DNA from: Chachezhania antarctica | GTDB taxonomy: Bacteria > Pseudomonadota > Alphaproteobacteria > Rhodobacterales > Rhodobacteraceae | NCBI RefSeq assembly: GCF_003646465.1 | Contig: NZ_QZEX01000004.1 | Coordinates: forward strand, 124,001-188,000 | Direction of reading: 5' to 3' | DNA: 64,000 nucleotides | Part shown: positions 28,288-37,413 of the stretch, one piece after another | Layout of the letters: each line of letters begins with the position of its first letter | Numbering within the stretch: position 1 is the first letter of the stretch | Made by a program: the position numbers and the translations under genes | The notes under the pieces: generated by a model | Told to the model about the DNA's origin: nothing | What the model saw: only the letters and a program-made list of their open reading frames with translations | The model's database searches: none

Positions 28288-29160
28288 ATGTCCACCTATT
28301 CCGCGCTGACCACCCTGGCCGGCAAGGCCCAAGCCGAGATCCTTGGCGAGGCGATGGAGACCCTCGATCCCGCGCCCGGCGGTGTCGGCGTGTTCGAGAT
28401 CGAGGACGGATCGGGCCTGTGGGAAGTCGGTGGCTATTTCGAAGAAGCGCCCGACGAGATCGGCCTGGCCCTGTTGGCCGCGGCCCATGGCGCGAAGCCT
28501 TTCACCGTCTCCGAAGTGCCCGAAACCGACTGGGTCGCCCATGTGCGCCGCGAACTGGCGCCTGTTTCGGCGGGGCGGTTTCATGTCTATGGCAGCCACG
28601 ATGCCGACACGGTGCCCGACGGGGTCGAGCCGCTGTTGATCGAGGCGTCGATGGCCTTCGGCACCGGCCATCACGGCACCACGAAGGGCTGCCTTGAAGC
28701 GCTGGACCGGCTGATCGACGAAGGGTTTTCGCCCGCCAAGGTGGCCGATATCGGCTGCGGCACGGCCGTGCTGGCGATGGGTGCGGCGCGGATGTGGGAC
28801 GCACAGATCCTGGCCAGCGACATCGACCCGGTCGCGGTCGACGTGGCGCGGGCCAATGTCGAGGCGAACGGGCTGACAGGGAAGATCGACTGTCTGGAAG
28901 CCGCGGGATTCGGCGCGCCGGGGCTGGCCGCGGCCGCACCGTTCGACCTGATCTTTGCGAATATCCTGAAGGGCCCGCTGATCGCATTGGCGCCGGACCT
29001 GATGACGAACCTCGCCCCGGGCGGTGCGGCGATCCTGTCGGGCATCCTCAACGAACAGGCAGATGGCGTGATCGCTGTCTACGAAGGCGAAGGCGCTACC
29101 CTTGCAGACCGTCAGGTCATCGGCGACTGGACGACACTGCTTCTGCGCAAGGCGGCCTGA
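28288..29160 (+). CDS. prmA: Ribosomal protein L11 methyltransferase
   Basis: Protein of 290 residues. The AdoMet-binding motif KVADIGCGTAVLAMGAA and IEASMAFGTGHHGTTKGCLE are PrmA signatures, and DLIFANILKGPLIALAPDL carries the N-x-L/I motif IV. The enzyme trimethylates L11 on the large ribosomal subunit. Length is normal. ATG 28288 follows AAGGGAAGA. The next gene is on the opposite strand. Confidence 0.94.
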   Translation: MSTYSALTTLAGKAQAEILGEAMETLDPAPGGVGVFEIEDGSGLWEVGGYFEEAPDEIGLALLAAAHGAKPFTVSEVPETDWVAHVRRELAPVSAGRFHVYGSHDADTVPDGVEPLLIEASMAFGTGHHGTTKGCLEALDRLIDEGFSPAKVADIGCGTAVLAMGAARMWDAQILASDIDPVAVDVARANVEANGLTGKIDCLEAAGFGAPGLAAAAPFDLIFANILKGPLIALAPDLMTNLAPGGAAILSGILNEQADGVIAVYEGEGATLADRQVIGDWTTLLLRKAA

Positions 29161-29187
29161 ACTTTATCGTCCATTCGCTCGCGCAGG

Positions 29188-29463
29188 TCAGTCGTCCACG
29201 CGCTCGCGCACGATGGTCCACGTCTCGGGCTCGATCTTCAGGTCGTATTCCGTGGGGTCCGAGCCCTTCATGGCGTCGTCCACCTCCCATAGCCCGTCAT
29301 CGAACTCGATCTCTTCCCAGCTGGTGTAGCCGGCATCGGTCAGCGCGATCTCGATCTTGGCAAGCTCGACCGGGTTTGGCGGACGGTCCTGGGCCAGCGC
29401 GAGACCGGGCAGGGCAAGGGCGGCAAGAAACAGCGGTCCTGTCTTCGTTATGCGGGGTAACAT
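29188..29463 (-). CDS. Periplasmic PepSY-like small protein
   Basis: Protein of 91 residues with a clear signal peptide (basic MLPRITK, hydrophobic LFLAALALPGLALA, then cleavage before QDRPP). The mature part (LAKIEIALTDAGYTSWEEIE, then WEVDDAMKGSDPTEYDLKIE) follows the PepSY pattern of small periplasmic domains thought to regulate or bind partners. A specific role cannot be given. It converges with prmA, 27 bases apart. Confidence 0.75.
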   Translation of the reverse strand: MLPRITKTGPLFLAALALPGLALAQDRPPNPVELAKIEIALTDAGYTSWEEIEFDDGLWEVDDAMKGSDPTEYDLKIEPETWTIVRERVDD

Positions 29464-29568
29464 CGGGGGCTCCGGGATCTGTTAGGGCTACCGATTAGTT
29501 AAGGGCAACGCCGCACCGATCAAGCTTCCTGTGCCAAACACCGTGACGACCGCCTGTGGCCCGCACAC

Positions 29569-29606
29569 AAAAAAACGGTGCCCTGAGCCAACAGAGCACC
29601 GTTTTG
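29569..29606 (-). terminator. Intrinsic terminator between DUF1127 and PepSY genes
   Basis: Arms ACGGTGC (29575-29581) and GCACCGT (29596-29602) form the stem. Read on the minus strand the stem is followed by a run of T, and an upstream A-run makes it partly bidirectional. It ends transcription of the DUF1127 gene. Confidence 0.85.
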
Positions 29607-29663
29607 TGGGGCGTGCGTCGGGCCGCAAACGGCCTGTCCGCATACCTGTCCGTCTCGTCGAGA

Positions 29664-29873
29664 TCAGCGACCGGTCGCGATATGCTCGATGTCGCCGCGA
29701 ACCAGACCGATGTCGTTGAGTTCGCGATCGCTCAGTTTCTGCAGTTCGTTACGGGTCATACGGGTGTCGTTCCACGAGCTTGCAGCGCCAACCAGCGCAG
29801 CGAGAGGGAATCCGAGACGGCCAAAAAGGCCGTGTGCGCCGTAAGCGGTGCGGTGGGTATCAAATGCAGCCAT
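29664..29873 (-). CDS. Small DUF1127 protein
   Basis: Protein of 69 residues. The C-terminal part has the DUF1127 signature LQKLSDRELNDIGLVRGDI, an arginine-rich, helical motif; the N-terminal half is hydrophobic with Gly/Ala. Related small proteins in Rhodobacter and Agrobacterium have been linked to RNA handling and stress or metabolic control, so RNA binding is a reasonable guess. The ATG at 29871-29873 is preceded by AGGAGAACGG. An intrinsic terminator lies about 60 bases after its stop. Confidence 0.85.
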   Translation of the reverse strand: MAAFDTHRTAYGAHGLFGRLGFPLAALVGAASSWNDTRMTRNELQKLSDRELNDIGLVRGDIEHIATGR

Positions 29874-30354
29874 AGCCGTTCTCCTGAACACTTGTGTTAA
29901 AGATGCGTGCAGGTTCCGCTGTCCGGCACCCCACGCTCGTTGTGATGCTGATCTATTGAGCGGTTTGAGAACGCGCAAGACGGGATAAGACATGGTCCAT
30001 ATGCAGCTATTGCATAGGTCGGGATTTCCTTGAAGTATTTGTAAACGTTTCAAAAAGTTAAAATGATCAAATCGTGTCGCCGACAGGACGGCGCTGGTCG
30101 TTTTCCGCCATCGCGGTCGGTTTCGGGAAAGTCGATGTCGCGAATGCACAAGGGGGCGGCTACTTGCAAACGGTCTCGCCACCCTTGGCGGATGTTCGCC
30201 TTTCGTGCTAATGCTTAAAATGCCGGTGAAAAAACACGGGCACGGCGGTTGGACATCGGGCGCGGCGCGCCGGTTCCGGTCACCTGTGCCCCATAATCCG
30301 ACCGGTAAAGGCCTGCGGCCAACGCGGGCGATTCGGGCAGCGAGGCGAAGCAGC
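29874..30354. promoter_or_regulatory. Shared 480-base gap between DUF1127 and ruvC with operator-like palindromes
   Basis: No gene is recognised here. TATGCA-GCTAT-TGCATA (30000-30016) is a perfect inverted repeat, and AAACGTTT (30043-30050) lies inside an A/T-rich patch, recalling the core of LacI-type operators. A possible ruvC promoter is TTGGCG (30185-30190) with TAATGC (30209-30214). A possible DUF1127 promoter on the minus strand is TTGCGC, 17 bases, TAGATC, near 29950-29980. All are guesses from sequence shape. Confidence 0.3.
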
Positions 30355-30846
30355 ATGCGGATTTTGGGGATCGACCCGGGGCTCAGGACGATGGGCTGGG
30401 GCGTGATCGAGGCCGACGGCCCGCGCATGCGCCACGTTGCCAACGGGCTGTGCAAGTCGGAAGGCAAGGAACTGGCGGTGCGCCTCCTGTCGCTTTATCA
30501 CCAGCTTGAAGAGGTCATGGCCGCCTACGCGCCCGATGCAGCGGCGGTGGAACAGACCTTTGTCAACAAGGATGCGGTGGGCACACTGAAACTGGGGCAG
30601 GCCCGCGCGATCGCGCTGCTGGTGCCGGCCAAGGCAGGGCTGATCGTGGGAGAATACGCGCCCAACAAGGTCAAGAAGACGGTGGTGGGCGTGGGCCACG
30701 CAGACAAGCGACAGGTCGAACACATGGTGAAACTGCAACTTCCCGGCTGCGCCCCGGCCGGCCCTGATGCCGCCGATGCGCTGGCCGTGGCCATCTGCCA
30801 TGCCTTCTACGCGGGCGGCCGCCTGCCGGTCGAGGTTCGCGCATGA
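30355..30846 (+). CDS. ruvC: Holliday junction resolvase RuvC
   Basis: Protein of 163 residues, the endonuclease that cuts four-way recombination junctions. Acidic active-site residues are present in [15 protein letters not shown] (Asp), [11 protein letters not shown] (Glu) and [17 protein letters not shown] (two Asp). Length is normal. The start is ATG 30355 ([10 protein letters not shown]); the open frame upstream lacks homology. Its TGA overlaps the ruvA ATG. Confidence 0.96.
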   Translation: MRILGIDPGLRTMGWGVIEADGPRMRHVANGLCKSEGKELAVRLLSLYHQLEEVMAAYAPDAAAVEQTFVNKDAVGTLKLGQARAIALLVPAKAGLIVGEYAPNKVKKTVVGVGHADKRQVEHMVKLQLPGCAPAGPDAADALAVAICHAFYAGGRLPVEVRA

Positions 30847-31508
30847 TCGGGCGGCTCAGCGGGATCCTGGCCTACCGGGCCGACGATCACGTGCTGATCG
30901 ACGTTCGTGGCGTGGGGTACGTCGTCTACTGTTCTTCCCGCACGATGGCCGCGCTGCCCGGACCGGGAGAGCCGGTGTCGCTTTTCACCGAAATGCTGGT
31001 GCGCGAGGATCTGATCCAGCTCTACGGTTTCCCGACACTGGTGGAAAAGGAATGGCACCGCCTGCTGACGGGCGTGCAGGGGGTGGGCGCGAAGGTGTCG
31101 CTTGCGATCCTCGGGGCGCTGGGCCCCGATGGTGTCAGCCGCGCCATAGCACTTGGCGACTGGGCGATGGTGAAGGCCGCCAAGGGCGTCGGCCCCAAGA
31201 CGGCGCAACGCATCGTGCTGGACCTGAAGGACAAGGCGCCCACGATCATGGCCATGTCGGCGCCCGCGTCCTCGAACAAGTCCGCCCCCGCCGACGAAGC
31301 CGCGGTGATCGAGCCCACGACTGACCCAACACCCACCGCCGCCCCACCGGTCCACGCCCAATCCGACGCAATGTCGGCCCTGACCAACCTGGGCTACGGC
31401 CCCAGCGAGGCCGCCTCCGCCGTCGCCGAAGTGCTTGGCGAAACCCCGGATCTCGACAGCGCCGCCCTGATCCGCGCCGCCCTGCGCAAGCTGGCACCGG
31501 CAGGATAG
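30843..31508 (+). CDS. ruvA: Holliday junction branch migration protein RuvA
   Basis: Protein of 221 residues. Domain I is seen in [20 protein letters not shown], the helix-hairpin-helix region in [20 protein letters not shown] and [17 protein letters not shown], and domain III, which touches RuvB, in [20 protein letters not shown]. The linker between domains II and III is long and rich in Pro/Ala. RuvA binds the junction and loads RuvB. It overlaps ruvC by 4 bases and precedes ruvB by 4 bases. Confidence 0.96.
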   Translation: MIGRLSGILAYRADDHVLIDVRGVGYVVYCSSRTMAALPGPGEPVSLFTEMLVREDLIQLYGFPTLVEKEWHRLLTGVQGVGAKVSLAILGALGPDGVSRAIALGDWAMVKAAKGVGPKTAQRIVLDLKDKAPTIMAMSAPASSNKSAPADEAAVIEPTTDPTPTAAPPVHAQSDAMSALTNLGYGPSEAASAVAEVLGETPDLDSAALIRAALRKLAPAG

Positions 31509-31512
31509 ACGC

Positions 31513-32541
31513 ATGACCGAAGCCGACCCCACCCTCCGCGGCGAACCCTTGCCCGAAGACACCGAAGCCTCGGGCGCGGCGCTGCGGCCCGAGACGCTGA
31601 ATGCCTTCATCGGGCAGGCCGAGGCGCGCGCGAACCTGCGGGTGTTCGTGGCCTCGGCCCGGCAGCGGGGCGAGGCGATGGATCACACGCTGTTCTATGG
31701 CCCGCCCGGTCTGGGCAAGACGACGCTGGCCCAGATCCTTGCGCGCGAGCTTGGCGTGAACTTCCGCATGACCTCCGGCCCCGTGCTGGCGAGGGCAGGC
31801 GATCTGGCGGCGATCCTCACGAATCTCGAAGCGCGCGACGTGCTGTTCATCGACGAGATCCACCGCCTGAACCCGGCGGTGGAAGAAGTGCTCTACCCGG
31901 CGATGGAGGATTTCGAGCTCGATCTCGTGATCGGCGAAGGCCCTGCCGCGCGGACGGTCCGGATCGAACTGCAGCCCTTCACGCTGGTCGGCGCCACCAC
32001 CCGGATGGGCCTGCTGACGACCCCGCTCCGCGACCGGTTCGGCATCCCCACGCGCCTGCAATTCTATACCGAGGACGAGCTGTTCGAGATCGTGACCCGC
32101 AACGCCCGCCTGCTGGGCGCCCCCGCCGCGGCCGAAGGGGCGCGCGAGATCGCGCGGCGGGCCCGAGGCACCCCGCGGATCGCCGGGCGGCTGCTGCGCC
32201 GGGTCGTCGATTTCGCCGTGGTCGAAGGCGACGGCACCATCACCCGCGAACTGGCCGACAGCGCGCTGACACGGCTTGGCGTCGACAGGCTTGGCCTCGA
32301 CGGGGCCGACCGGCGCTACCTGAAACTGATCGCCGAATCCTACCAGGGCGGCCCTGTGGGCATCGAAACCCTGTCCGCGGCCCTGTCCGAAAGCCGCGAT
32401 GCGCTGGAGGAGGTGATCGAGCCCTACCTCCTGCAGCAGGGCCTGATCCAGCGCACCCCGCGCGGGCGAATGCTGGCGCAGGCGGCGTGGCGGCATATGG
32501 GGATCGCGCCGCCCCGATCGCAAAGCGACCTGTTCGACTAG
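31513..32541 (+). CDS. ruvB: Holliday junction DNA helicase RuvB
   Basis: Protein of 342 residues, the AAA+ motor for branch migration. Walker A is [13 protein letters not shown], Walker B is [10 protein letters not shown], sensor 1 lies in [20 protein letters not shown], and the winged-helix C-terminus includes [19 protein letters not shown] and [10 protein letters not shown]. Length is normal. It completes the ruvCAB operon. Confidence 0.97.
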   Translation: MTEADPTLRGEPLPEDTEASGAALRPETLNAFIGQAEARANLRVFVASARQRGEAMDHTLFYGPPGLGKTTLAQILARELGVNFRMTSGPVLARAGDLAAILTNLEARDVLFIDEIHRLNPAVEEVLYPAMEDFELDLVIGEGPAARTVRIELQPFTLVGATTRMGLLTTPLRDRFGIPTRLQFYTEDELFEIVTRNARLLGAPAAAEGAREIARRARGTPRIAGRLLRRVVDFAVVEGDGTITRELADSALTRLGVDRLGLDGADRRYLKLIAESYQGGPVGIETLSAALSESRDALEEVIEPYLLQQGLIQRTPRGRMLAQAAWRHMGIAPPRSQSDLFD

Positions 32542-32628
32542 GCCCGCGCCCTTGAACGCGCCCCCGTTTCGCGGCATCGAGGGCCATGCGCCACCCCGTC
32601 GGCAGGCGCCCTGACGGAGTTCTCCAAC

Positions 32629-33441
32629 ATGACCGCCGACATCACGCTCCATCCCCTGACCGACGCCCATCTGCCCGGCGCACATGCGCTTTCCAAGCAG
32701 GCCGGCTGGCCGCATCGGCTGGAGGACTGGCACTTCGCGCTCACCCTGTCGCGCGGGGTCGTGTCGATGGAGGGCGACCGGGTGACGGGCACGGCGCTCT
32801 GCTCCGATTTCGGGGACCGCGCGGCGATCAACCTGATCATCGTCGATGAAGCCCTGCGCGGCCACGGCCTTGGCCGGCGGCTGATGGAGGCGGCGATGGC
32901 GCTGGCCGGCGACACGCCGCTCTACCTGACGGCGACGTCCGACGGGCAGCCGCTGTACGAGAAGCTGGGCTTCGTGCCCACCGGCGCTGTCCTGCAATAC
33001 CAGGGGATCATGACCGCCGTGCCGCCGGTCCACAGCCCCGGGTTCCGGCTGGCCGGGCCGGGGGAACTTGAGACGCTGGCCGCGATGGACCGCGATGCCA
33101 TCGGCGCGGACCGGACCCTGGCGTTGAAGGAGATCCTGAAGGCCGGCCGGATCCTGATCGGGGAGGCGGGCTTCGGCGCCATCCGCCCTTTCGGGCGGGG
33201 CAAGGTGATCGGCCCCGTGGTGGCCGACGATCAGCCCACGGCGCTGGCCCTGATCGTGGCGCTGGCCGAACCGGGAACCTTCATCCGCATCGACACGATG
33301 CCCGAAACCGGCCTTGGCGAAGTGCTGGAACAGTGCGGGCTGGACCGTGTCGGCATTGAGGCCCGGATGGCCCGCGGCCCGCTGCCGCCGGAACCGGTCC
33401 GCTTTTCCCGCTTTGCCGCGCTGTCGCAGGCCCTGGGCTAG
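32629..33441 (+). CDS. GNAT acetyltransferase with a second C-terminal domain
   Basis: Protein of 270 residues. The first half is a GNAT domain with the acetyl-CoA pattern LRGHGLGRRLMEAAMALAGD and a C-terminal LYEKLGFVPTG. The second half (LAAMDRDAIGADRTLALKEI through IRIDTMPETGLGEVLEQCGL) looks like the second domain found in some GNAT proteins of this type. The acceptor is unknown. It begins 87 bases after ruvB and may be part of the same transcript. Confidence 0.85.
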   Translation: MTADITLHPLTDAHLPGAHALSKQAGWPHRLEDWHFALTLSRGVVSMEGDRVTGTALCSDFGDRAAINLIIVDEALRGHGLGRRLMEAAMALAGDTPLYLTATSDGQPLYEKLGFVPTGAVLQYQGIMTAVPPVHSPGFRLAGPGELETLAAMDRDAIGADRTLALKEILKAGRILIGEAGFGAIRPFGRGKVIGPVVADDQPTALALIVALAEPGTFIRIDTMPETGLGEVLEQCGLDRVGIEARMARGPLPPEPVRFSRFAALSQALG

Positions 33442-33501
33442 GGTTGGACCCGCGCGCCGGTAAGGGTAGCGTGCCCCGGACCAGAGAAACGGAGCCCGCC
33501 A

Positions 33502-34125
33502 GTGACACCGGACGAGATCGCCAGATTATTCACCCGCGATGACGGGAGCTTTCATTTCGCCCGCTGGGGCCGCCCCATAGCACCCGTGGTCTTCGGCGTG
33601 GACGACGCCACCATCGGCGTCTTCAAGGGCGCGTTCGAGGCGGTGGTCACGCTCGCCGGGCACAAGATGGCCGAGACGGACCCGGACCTCGGCACCAACG
33701 CGCCGGTCTTCTGCGTGTCGGACTGGTCCCAGCTGGCCGCAGCGAAGCACATGGAGAAGCTCGTCCCCGGCATCGACAAGCTTGCCGCGCGCCTGCAGGA
33801 GGCCGAAGCGGGCCAGTACCGCGCCTTCCGCGTCGACGACACGGGTGCGATCCAGGCGGTTCTGCTGTTCCTGCGCATCGACGACCAGATGGCCAAGCTC
33901 CCGGCCGAGGTACTGGCCCTGTCCCACGTGGTGCAGTCGATGCTGATGTGGTCCGATGCCGCTTTCCGCGGGCAATCCCCGCTGGCGGTGGTCGACGGCA
34001 ACACGATCCTGCGCCCCGAAATCGCCGACGTCATCCGCGCCGCCTACGACCCGGTCCTGCCGTCTTCGGCCGACGATCCGTCCTTTGCTTTACGGCTGGC
34101 CGCCCGGATGGAGAAATCGGAGTGA
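33502..34125 (+). CDS. Conserved hypothetical protein
   Basis: Protein of 207 residues, soluble, with no signal peptide or membrane segment. Acidic N-terminus MTPDEIARLFTRDDGSFHFA; a middle segment VDDTGAIQAVLLFLRIDDQM; and LALSHVVQSMLMWSDAAF towards the end. I do not recognise a characterised family, though similar proteins appear in related bacteria as I recall. The start is GTG 33502 after GGAG. Its TGA overlaps the GTG of the next gene by 4 bases (GTGA), so the two are probably translated together. Confidence 0.7.
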   Translation: MTPDEIARLFTRDDGSFHFARWGRPIAPVVFGVDDATIGVFKGAFEAVVTLAGHKMAETDPDLGTNAPVFCVSDWSQLAAAKHMEKLVPGIDKLAARLQEAEAGQYRAFRVDDTGAIQAVLLFLRIDDQMAKLPAEVLALSHVVQSMLMWSDAAFRGQSPLAVVDGNTILRPEIADVIRAAYDPVLPSSADDPSFALRLAARMEKSE

Positions 34126-35702
34126 GACGCAAGCTGGCGGATTTTGGGGACCTGACTCCGGCGGAACAGAAGGTCCGCGACGGAATCGGTTTGGGCAGGG
34201 GTGTCCTAGTTGGGCTCGGCCGCCCTACAGCGACCGCCGGGGAGGACCGCCAGATCCGAGGCGAATTCATCCGCTATCTCATGCTGGGTGGCTGCGAAGG
34301 TCTGGAATACCCCGTACACGAGATCGGCGTCGCGATCATTGGCGCGCGGGTCACTGATGAACTGGATTTGTATGGGGCGAAGTGCCGATGCGACTTGTCT
34401 CTCTACAACTGCCATTTTGATGACGCGCCGACTCTGAACTCGTCCGAAATTGGTGGGCTATACCTTGATGGCTCAGCGGTACCGGGGCTAGAGGCGCAAC
34501 GGCTGATTACTCGCGGAGGCGTCCATCTGCGGGCTCGAGCAGAAACCTCCTTTCAGGCAACCGGAACAATCGACCTCACAGGCGCCCATATCGGTGACAA
34601 CCTCGATTGTAGCGGCGCCAAACTGCTCGGGGCGGAAGGGGCCGATGCGCTGATTGCAGAGCGTGCGCGTATATCGGGCAGCTTGCTTCTCAATGCAGAC
34701 GGTCCCTTGGCGTTCAAGGCTCAGGGAATGATAAGTTTAGTTGGTGCCGAGATCGGCAGCCAACTCTGCTGCGTGGGGGCAGAGCTTTCCGCAGCCCCCG
34801 ATTCATGGGCTTTGCAAGCCGACAGTGTACGCGTTTTGGGCGGTTTTTTTCTGAAAGACGGTACCAAAGTCGACGGCGTACTCGACCTATCCAATGCTGA
34901 ACTTGGCGCGATCAACGATACTGACGACTCATGGCCGCAAAAAGGAAACCTGGTGTTAGACCGGTGCCGATATGGCGCGTTCATGGGGAAAGACGTCTCA
35001 GCTAAAGCGCGGATTCGTTGGCTGGGTCTGCAGGACTGGTCCAAATTTGACAAAGATTTCTGGCCGCAGCCTTGGGAGCAATGCGCGAAGGTTTTGCGCG
35101 AGATGGGACACGGCGAAGATGCATGTCGCGTGCTGATCGACAAAGAGCGGCGACAGCGGCAATGGCGGCGGCAGAAGGTGGGTACCATAGAGCGACGAAT
35201 TCTGTGGTTAGGCGATATGCTTATGGCAGTAACCACCCGCTATGGACGGCGACCGCTGCTGGCGTTCGCGTGGTTGGCTGCCATTTGGCTGATCGGCTGT
35301 GGCGTGTTCTTTGCGGCAGCGCAGCATGACGCGATCAAGCCCAATAATCCTTTCGTTCTGCGTAGCCCGGAATGGACGGCCTGCCGGGATAGCTACACAA
35401 CAACCGATGGCATGCTTTCCGCCCGGCCGGAAGCCGCACCGGCTGAATCACAGCTAGACTGCTTCCTCCAACAGCCCGAGGCGAAATCCTATCCAGTGTT
35501 CAATCACTGGATCTATTCAGCCGACACGCTCCTTCCAATCGTCGCGATGGAGATGCAGGAGTTCTGGATCCCGGACGAAACCCAAGGTTGGGTTGGCCGG
35601 TATGCGCGGTACTATCTGTGGGTGCAGATCGCCCTGGGTTGGGCGTTGTCGCTGTTGGCTGTCGCCGGGTTCTCGGGCCTTATCAAGACGGACAATACAT
35701 GA
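34122..35702 (+). CDS. Low-GC beta-helix-like membrane protein, probably acquired
   Basis: Protein of 526 residues. Residues about 60-280 contain repeats in which short hydrophobic turns alternate with polar ones (VTDELDLYGAKCRCDLSLYN, GTIDLTGAHIGDNLDCSGAK, GVLDLSNAELGAINDTDDSW), as in pentapeptide or bactofilin-like beta-helices. A conserved block DFWPQPWEQCAKVLREMGHG and a basic segment KERRQRQWRRQK follow. Two membrane segments come next (PLLAFAWLAAIWLIGCGVFF and, near the C-terminus, WVQIALGWALSLLAVAGFSG), separated by an external loop. The codon choice is clearly more A/T-rich than its neighbours. Overlaps: GTGA with the preceding gene and ATGA with ybgC. Similar multi-domain membrane proteins are widely annotated without function; this one may sense or channel across the membrane, but that is inference. 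Confidence 0.75.
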   Translation: MRRKLADFGDLTPAEQKVRDGIGLGRGVLVGLGRPTATAGEDRQIRGEFIRYLMLGGCEGLEYPVHEIGVAIIGARVTDELDLYGAKCRCDLSLYNCHFDDAPTLNSSEIGGLYLDGSAVPGLEAQRLITRGGVHLRARAETSFQATGTIDLTGAHIGDNLDCSGAKLLGAEGADALIAERARISGSLLLNADGPLAFKAQGMISLVGAEIGSQLCCVGAELSAAPDSWALQADSVRVLGGFFLKDGTKVDGVLDLSNAELGAINDTDDSWPQKGNLVLDRCRYGAFMGKDVSAKARIRWLGLQDWSKFDKDFWPQPWEQCAKVLREMGHGEDACRVLIDKERRQRQWRRQKVGTIERRILWLGDMLMAVTTRYGRRPLLAFAWLAAIWLIGCGVFFAAAQHDAIKPNNPFVLRSPEWTACRDSYTTTDGMLSARPEAAPAESQLDCFLQQPEAKSYPVFNHWIYSADTLLPIVAMEMQEFWIPDETQGWVGRYARYYLWVQIALGWALSLLAVAGFSGLIKTDNT

Positions 35703-36085
35703 CCCACCGCTTTCCCGTTCAGGTCTATTACGAAGACACCGACATGGCGGGCATCGTCTACCATGCCAACTACCTCCGCTATATCGAGCGGGGGCGGTCG
35801 GACTGGGTGCGCGAACTGGGGCTGGATCAGAACGCCATGCGGGAGAAGGGGCTGGTTTTCGTGGTGCGACGGATCGAGGCCGATTACCTTGCCCCCGCGC
35901 GGTTCGAGGACCGGCTGGAAGTGGTGACGGAGCTTGCCTCGCTCACCCGCGTGAAGATGGGGCTGACGCAGACCGTCTACCGGGGGGAGACCGCGCTCTT
36001 CCGTGCGCAGGTGACCGTGGTCTGCATGACGCAGGCGGGCCGGCCCGTCGGCCTGCCGGCGGAGATTTGCGCATTGCGGGCGTGA
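35699..36085 (+). CDS. ybgC: YbgC-type acyl-CoA thioesterase
   Basis: Protein of 128 residues with a hot-dog fold. The catalytic region VYYEDTDMAGIVYHANYLRY with the Asp residue is the family signature, and FVVRRIEADYLAPARFEDRL is typical. It is usually the first gene of the tol-pal cluster and is thought to act on acyl-CoA or phospholipid acyl groups at the membrane. Its ATG overlaps the stop of the low-GC gene upstream. Confidence 0.93.
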   Translation: MTHRFPVQVYYEDTDMAGIVYHANYLRYIERGRSDWVRELGLDQNAMREKGLVFVVRRIEADYLAPARFEDRLEVVTELASLTRVKMGLTQTVYRGETALFRAQVTVVCMTQAGRPVGLPAEICALRA

Positions 36086-36223
36086 TCCGGGCCCCTTGGA
36101 TCGCGCGTGACATGGCCTTTGGCGCCCGTCCGGGATAGGCTCTTGCCATTCCGGGCCTTTCGTGTGCCAAGGGAACGGGTGTAACGGGGCGGCACAGTCC
36201 CGGCGAGCGAGTTGAGGAAGAGC

Positions 36224-36919
36224 ATGGAAGCTGACGTACTGGTACAGGCGCAGGCAGTGGATCTTTCGGTCTGGGCCCTGTTCGCACGCGCCACTCTGAC
36301 GGTGAAATTCGTCATCCTGCTGCTGCTGGCAGCATCGGTCTGGTCGTGGGCCATCATCATCCAGAAACACATCACCTACCGGTCCGCCCGACGCGAAGCC
36401 GCGCGCTTCGACGAGGCGTTCTGGTCGGGCGAACCGCTGGACGCGCTGTTCGACACCATCGGGTCGGATCCCGGCGGGAGTTCCGAGCGGATCTTTGCCG
36501 CGGGCATGATAGAATGGCGCCGCAGCCACAAGGGTGACGGCGGGCTGATCCCTGGCGCGATGAGCCGGATCGACCGGTCGATGGACGTGACGCTGGCCGG
36601 CGAAAGCGAACGGCTGCAAAGCGGGCTGCCGATCCTTGCAACGATCGGCGCCACGGCGCCCTTCATCGGCCTTTTCGGCACGGTCTGGGGCATCATGAAT
36701 GCCTTTATCGAGATCGCCGAGCAGCAGAACACCAATCTGGCCGTCGTGGCGCCGGGGATTGCCGAGGCGCTGTTCGCCACGGGCCTTGGCCTTCTGGCGG
36801 CCATCCCGGCGGTCATCTTCTACAACAAGCTGTCGGGCGACAGTGACAAGATCGTGTCGGGCTACGAGGCCTTCGCCGACGAATTCGCGACCATCCTGTC
36901 GCGTCAGACGGGCGGGTAG
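36224..36919 (+). CDS. tolQ: Tol-Pal system inner-membrane protein TolQ
   Basis: Protein of 231 residues, homologous to ExbB and MotA. Three membrane segments: VKFVILLLLAASVWSWAIII, LPILATIGATAPFIGLFGTV and EALFATGLGLLAAIPAVIFY. Together with TolR it forms the proton-driven motor that energises TolA. ATG 36224 follows GAGGAAG; a TTG at 36212 is an alternative. It begins 138 bases after ybgC and 2 bases before tolR. Confidence 0.95.
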   Translation: MEADVLVQAQAVDLSVWALFARATLTVKFVILLLLAASVWSWAIIIQKHITYRSARREAARFDEAFWSGEPLDALFDTIGSDPGGSSERIFAAGMIEWRRSHKGDGGLIPGAMSRIDRSMDVTLAGESERLQSGLPILATIGATAPFIGLFGTVWGIMNAFIEIAEQQNTNLAVVAPGIAEALFATGLGLLAAIPAVIFYNKLSGDSDKIVSGYEAFADEFATILSRQTGG

Positions 36920-36921
36920 CC

Positions 36922-37398
36922 ATGGGCGCGGGCGTTCAATCCGGGGGAGGCGGCGGCCGCAGGCGCGGGCGGCGCAGGCGTCAGACCATGCGGCCCATGG
37001 CCGAGATCAATGTGACTCCCTTCGTCGACGTGATGCTGGTGCTGCTGATCGTCTTCATGGTCGCGGCGCCGCTGATGACGGTGGGCGTGCCGGTCGAGCT
37101 GCCGAAAACCGCCGCCAATCCGCTGCCCGGGGAACAAGAGGAGCCCCTGTCCGTTACCATCCTTGCAGACGGGACCGTTCAGATCATGACCACCGATACA
37201 CCGCGCGCGGAGCTGATCACCCGGCTGCGCGCAATTGCCGAGGAGCGGACCTCTAGCCGCGTCTACCTGCGGTCAGACGGGGCGGTGCCGTATCGGGACG
37301 TGATGGAAGTGATGGGTGCCCTGAATGCGGGCGGGTTTTCCGATGTGGGCCTGGTGACGGATGTCGGCGGTCCGACACTGGATGCCGACGGGCAATAG
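36922..37398 (+). CDS. tolR: Tol-Pal system protein TolR
   Basis: Protein of 158 residues, ExbD family. A basic Gly/Arg-rich cytoplasmic tail (GGGGGRRRGRRRRQ) is followed by a single membrane helix with the proton-conducting Asp in VTPFVDVMLVLLIVFMVAAP, then a periplasmic domain ending in YRDVMEVMGALNAGGFSDVG. Partner of TolQ and TolA. It is separated from tolQ by 2 bases. Confidence 0.95.
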   Translation: MGAGVQSGGGGGRRRGRRRRQTMRPMAEINVTPFVDVMLVLLIVFMVAAPLMTVGVPVELPKTAANPLPGEQEEPLSVTILADGTVQIMTTDTPRAELITRLRAIAEERTSSRVYLRSDGAVPYRDVMEVMGALNAGGFSDVGLVTDVGGPTLDADGQ

Positions 37399-37413
37399 GG
37401 CCGGAGGGGCCGG

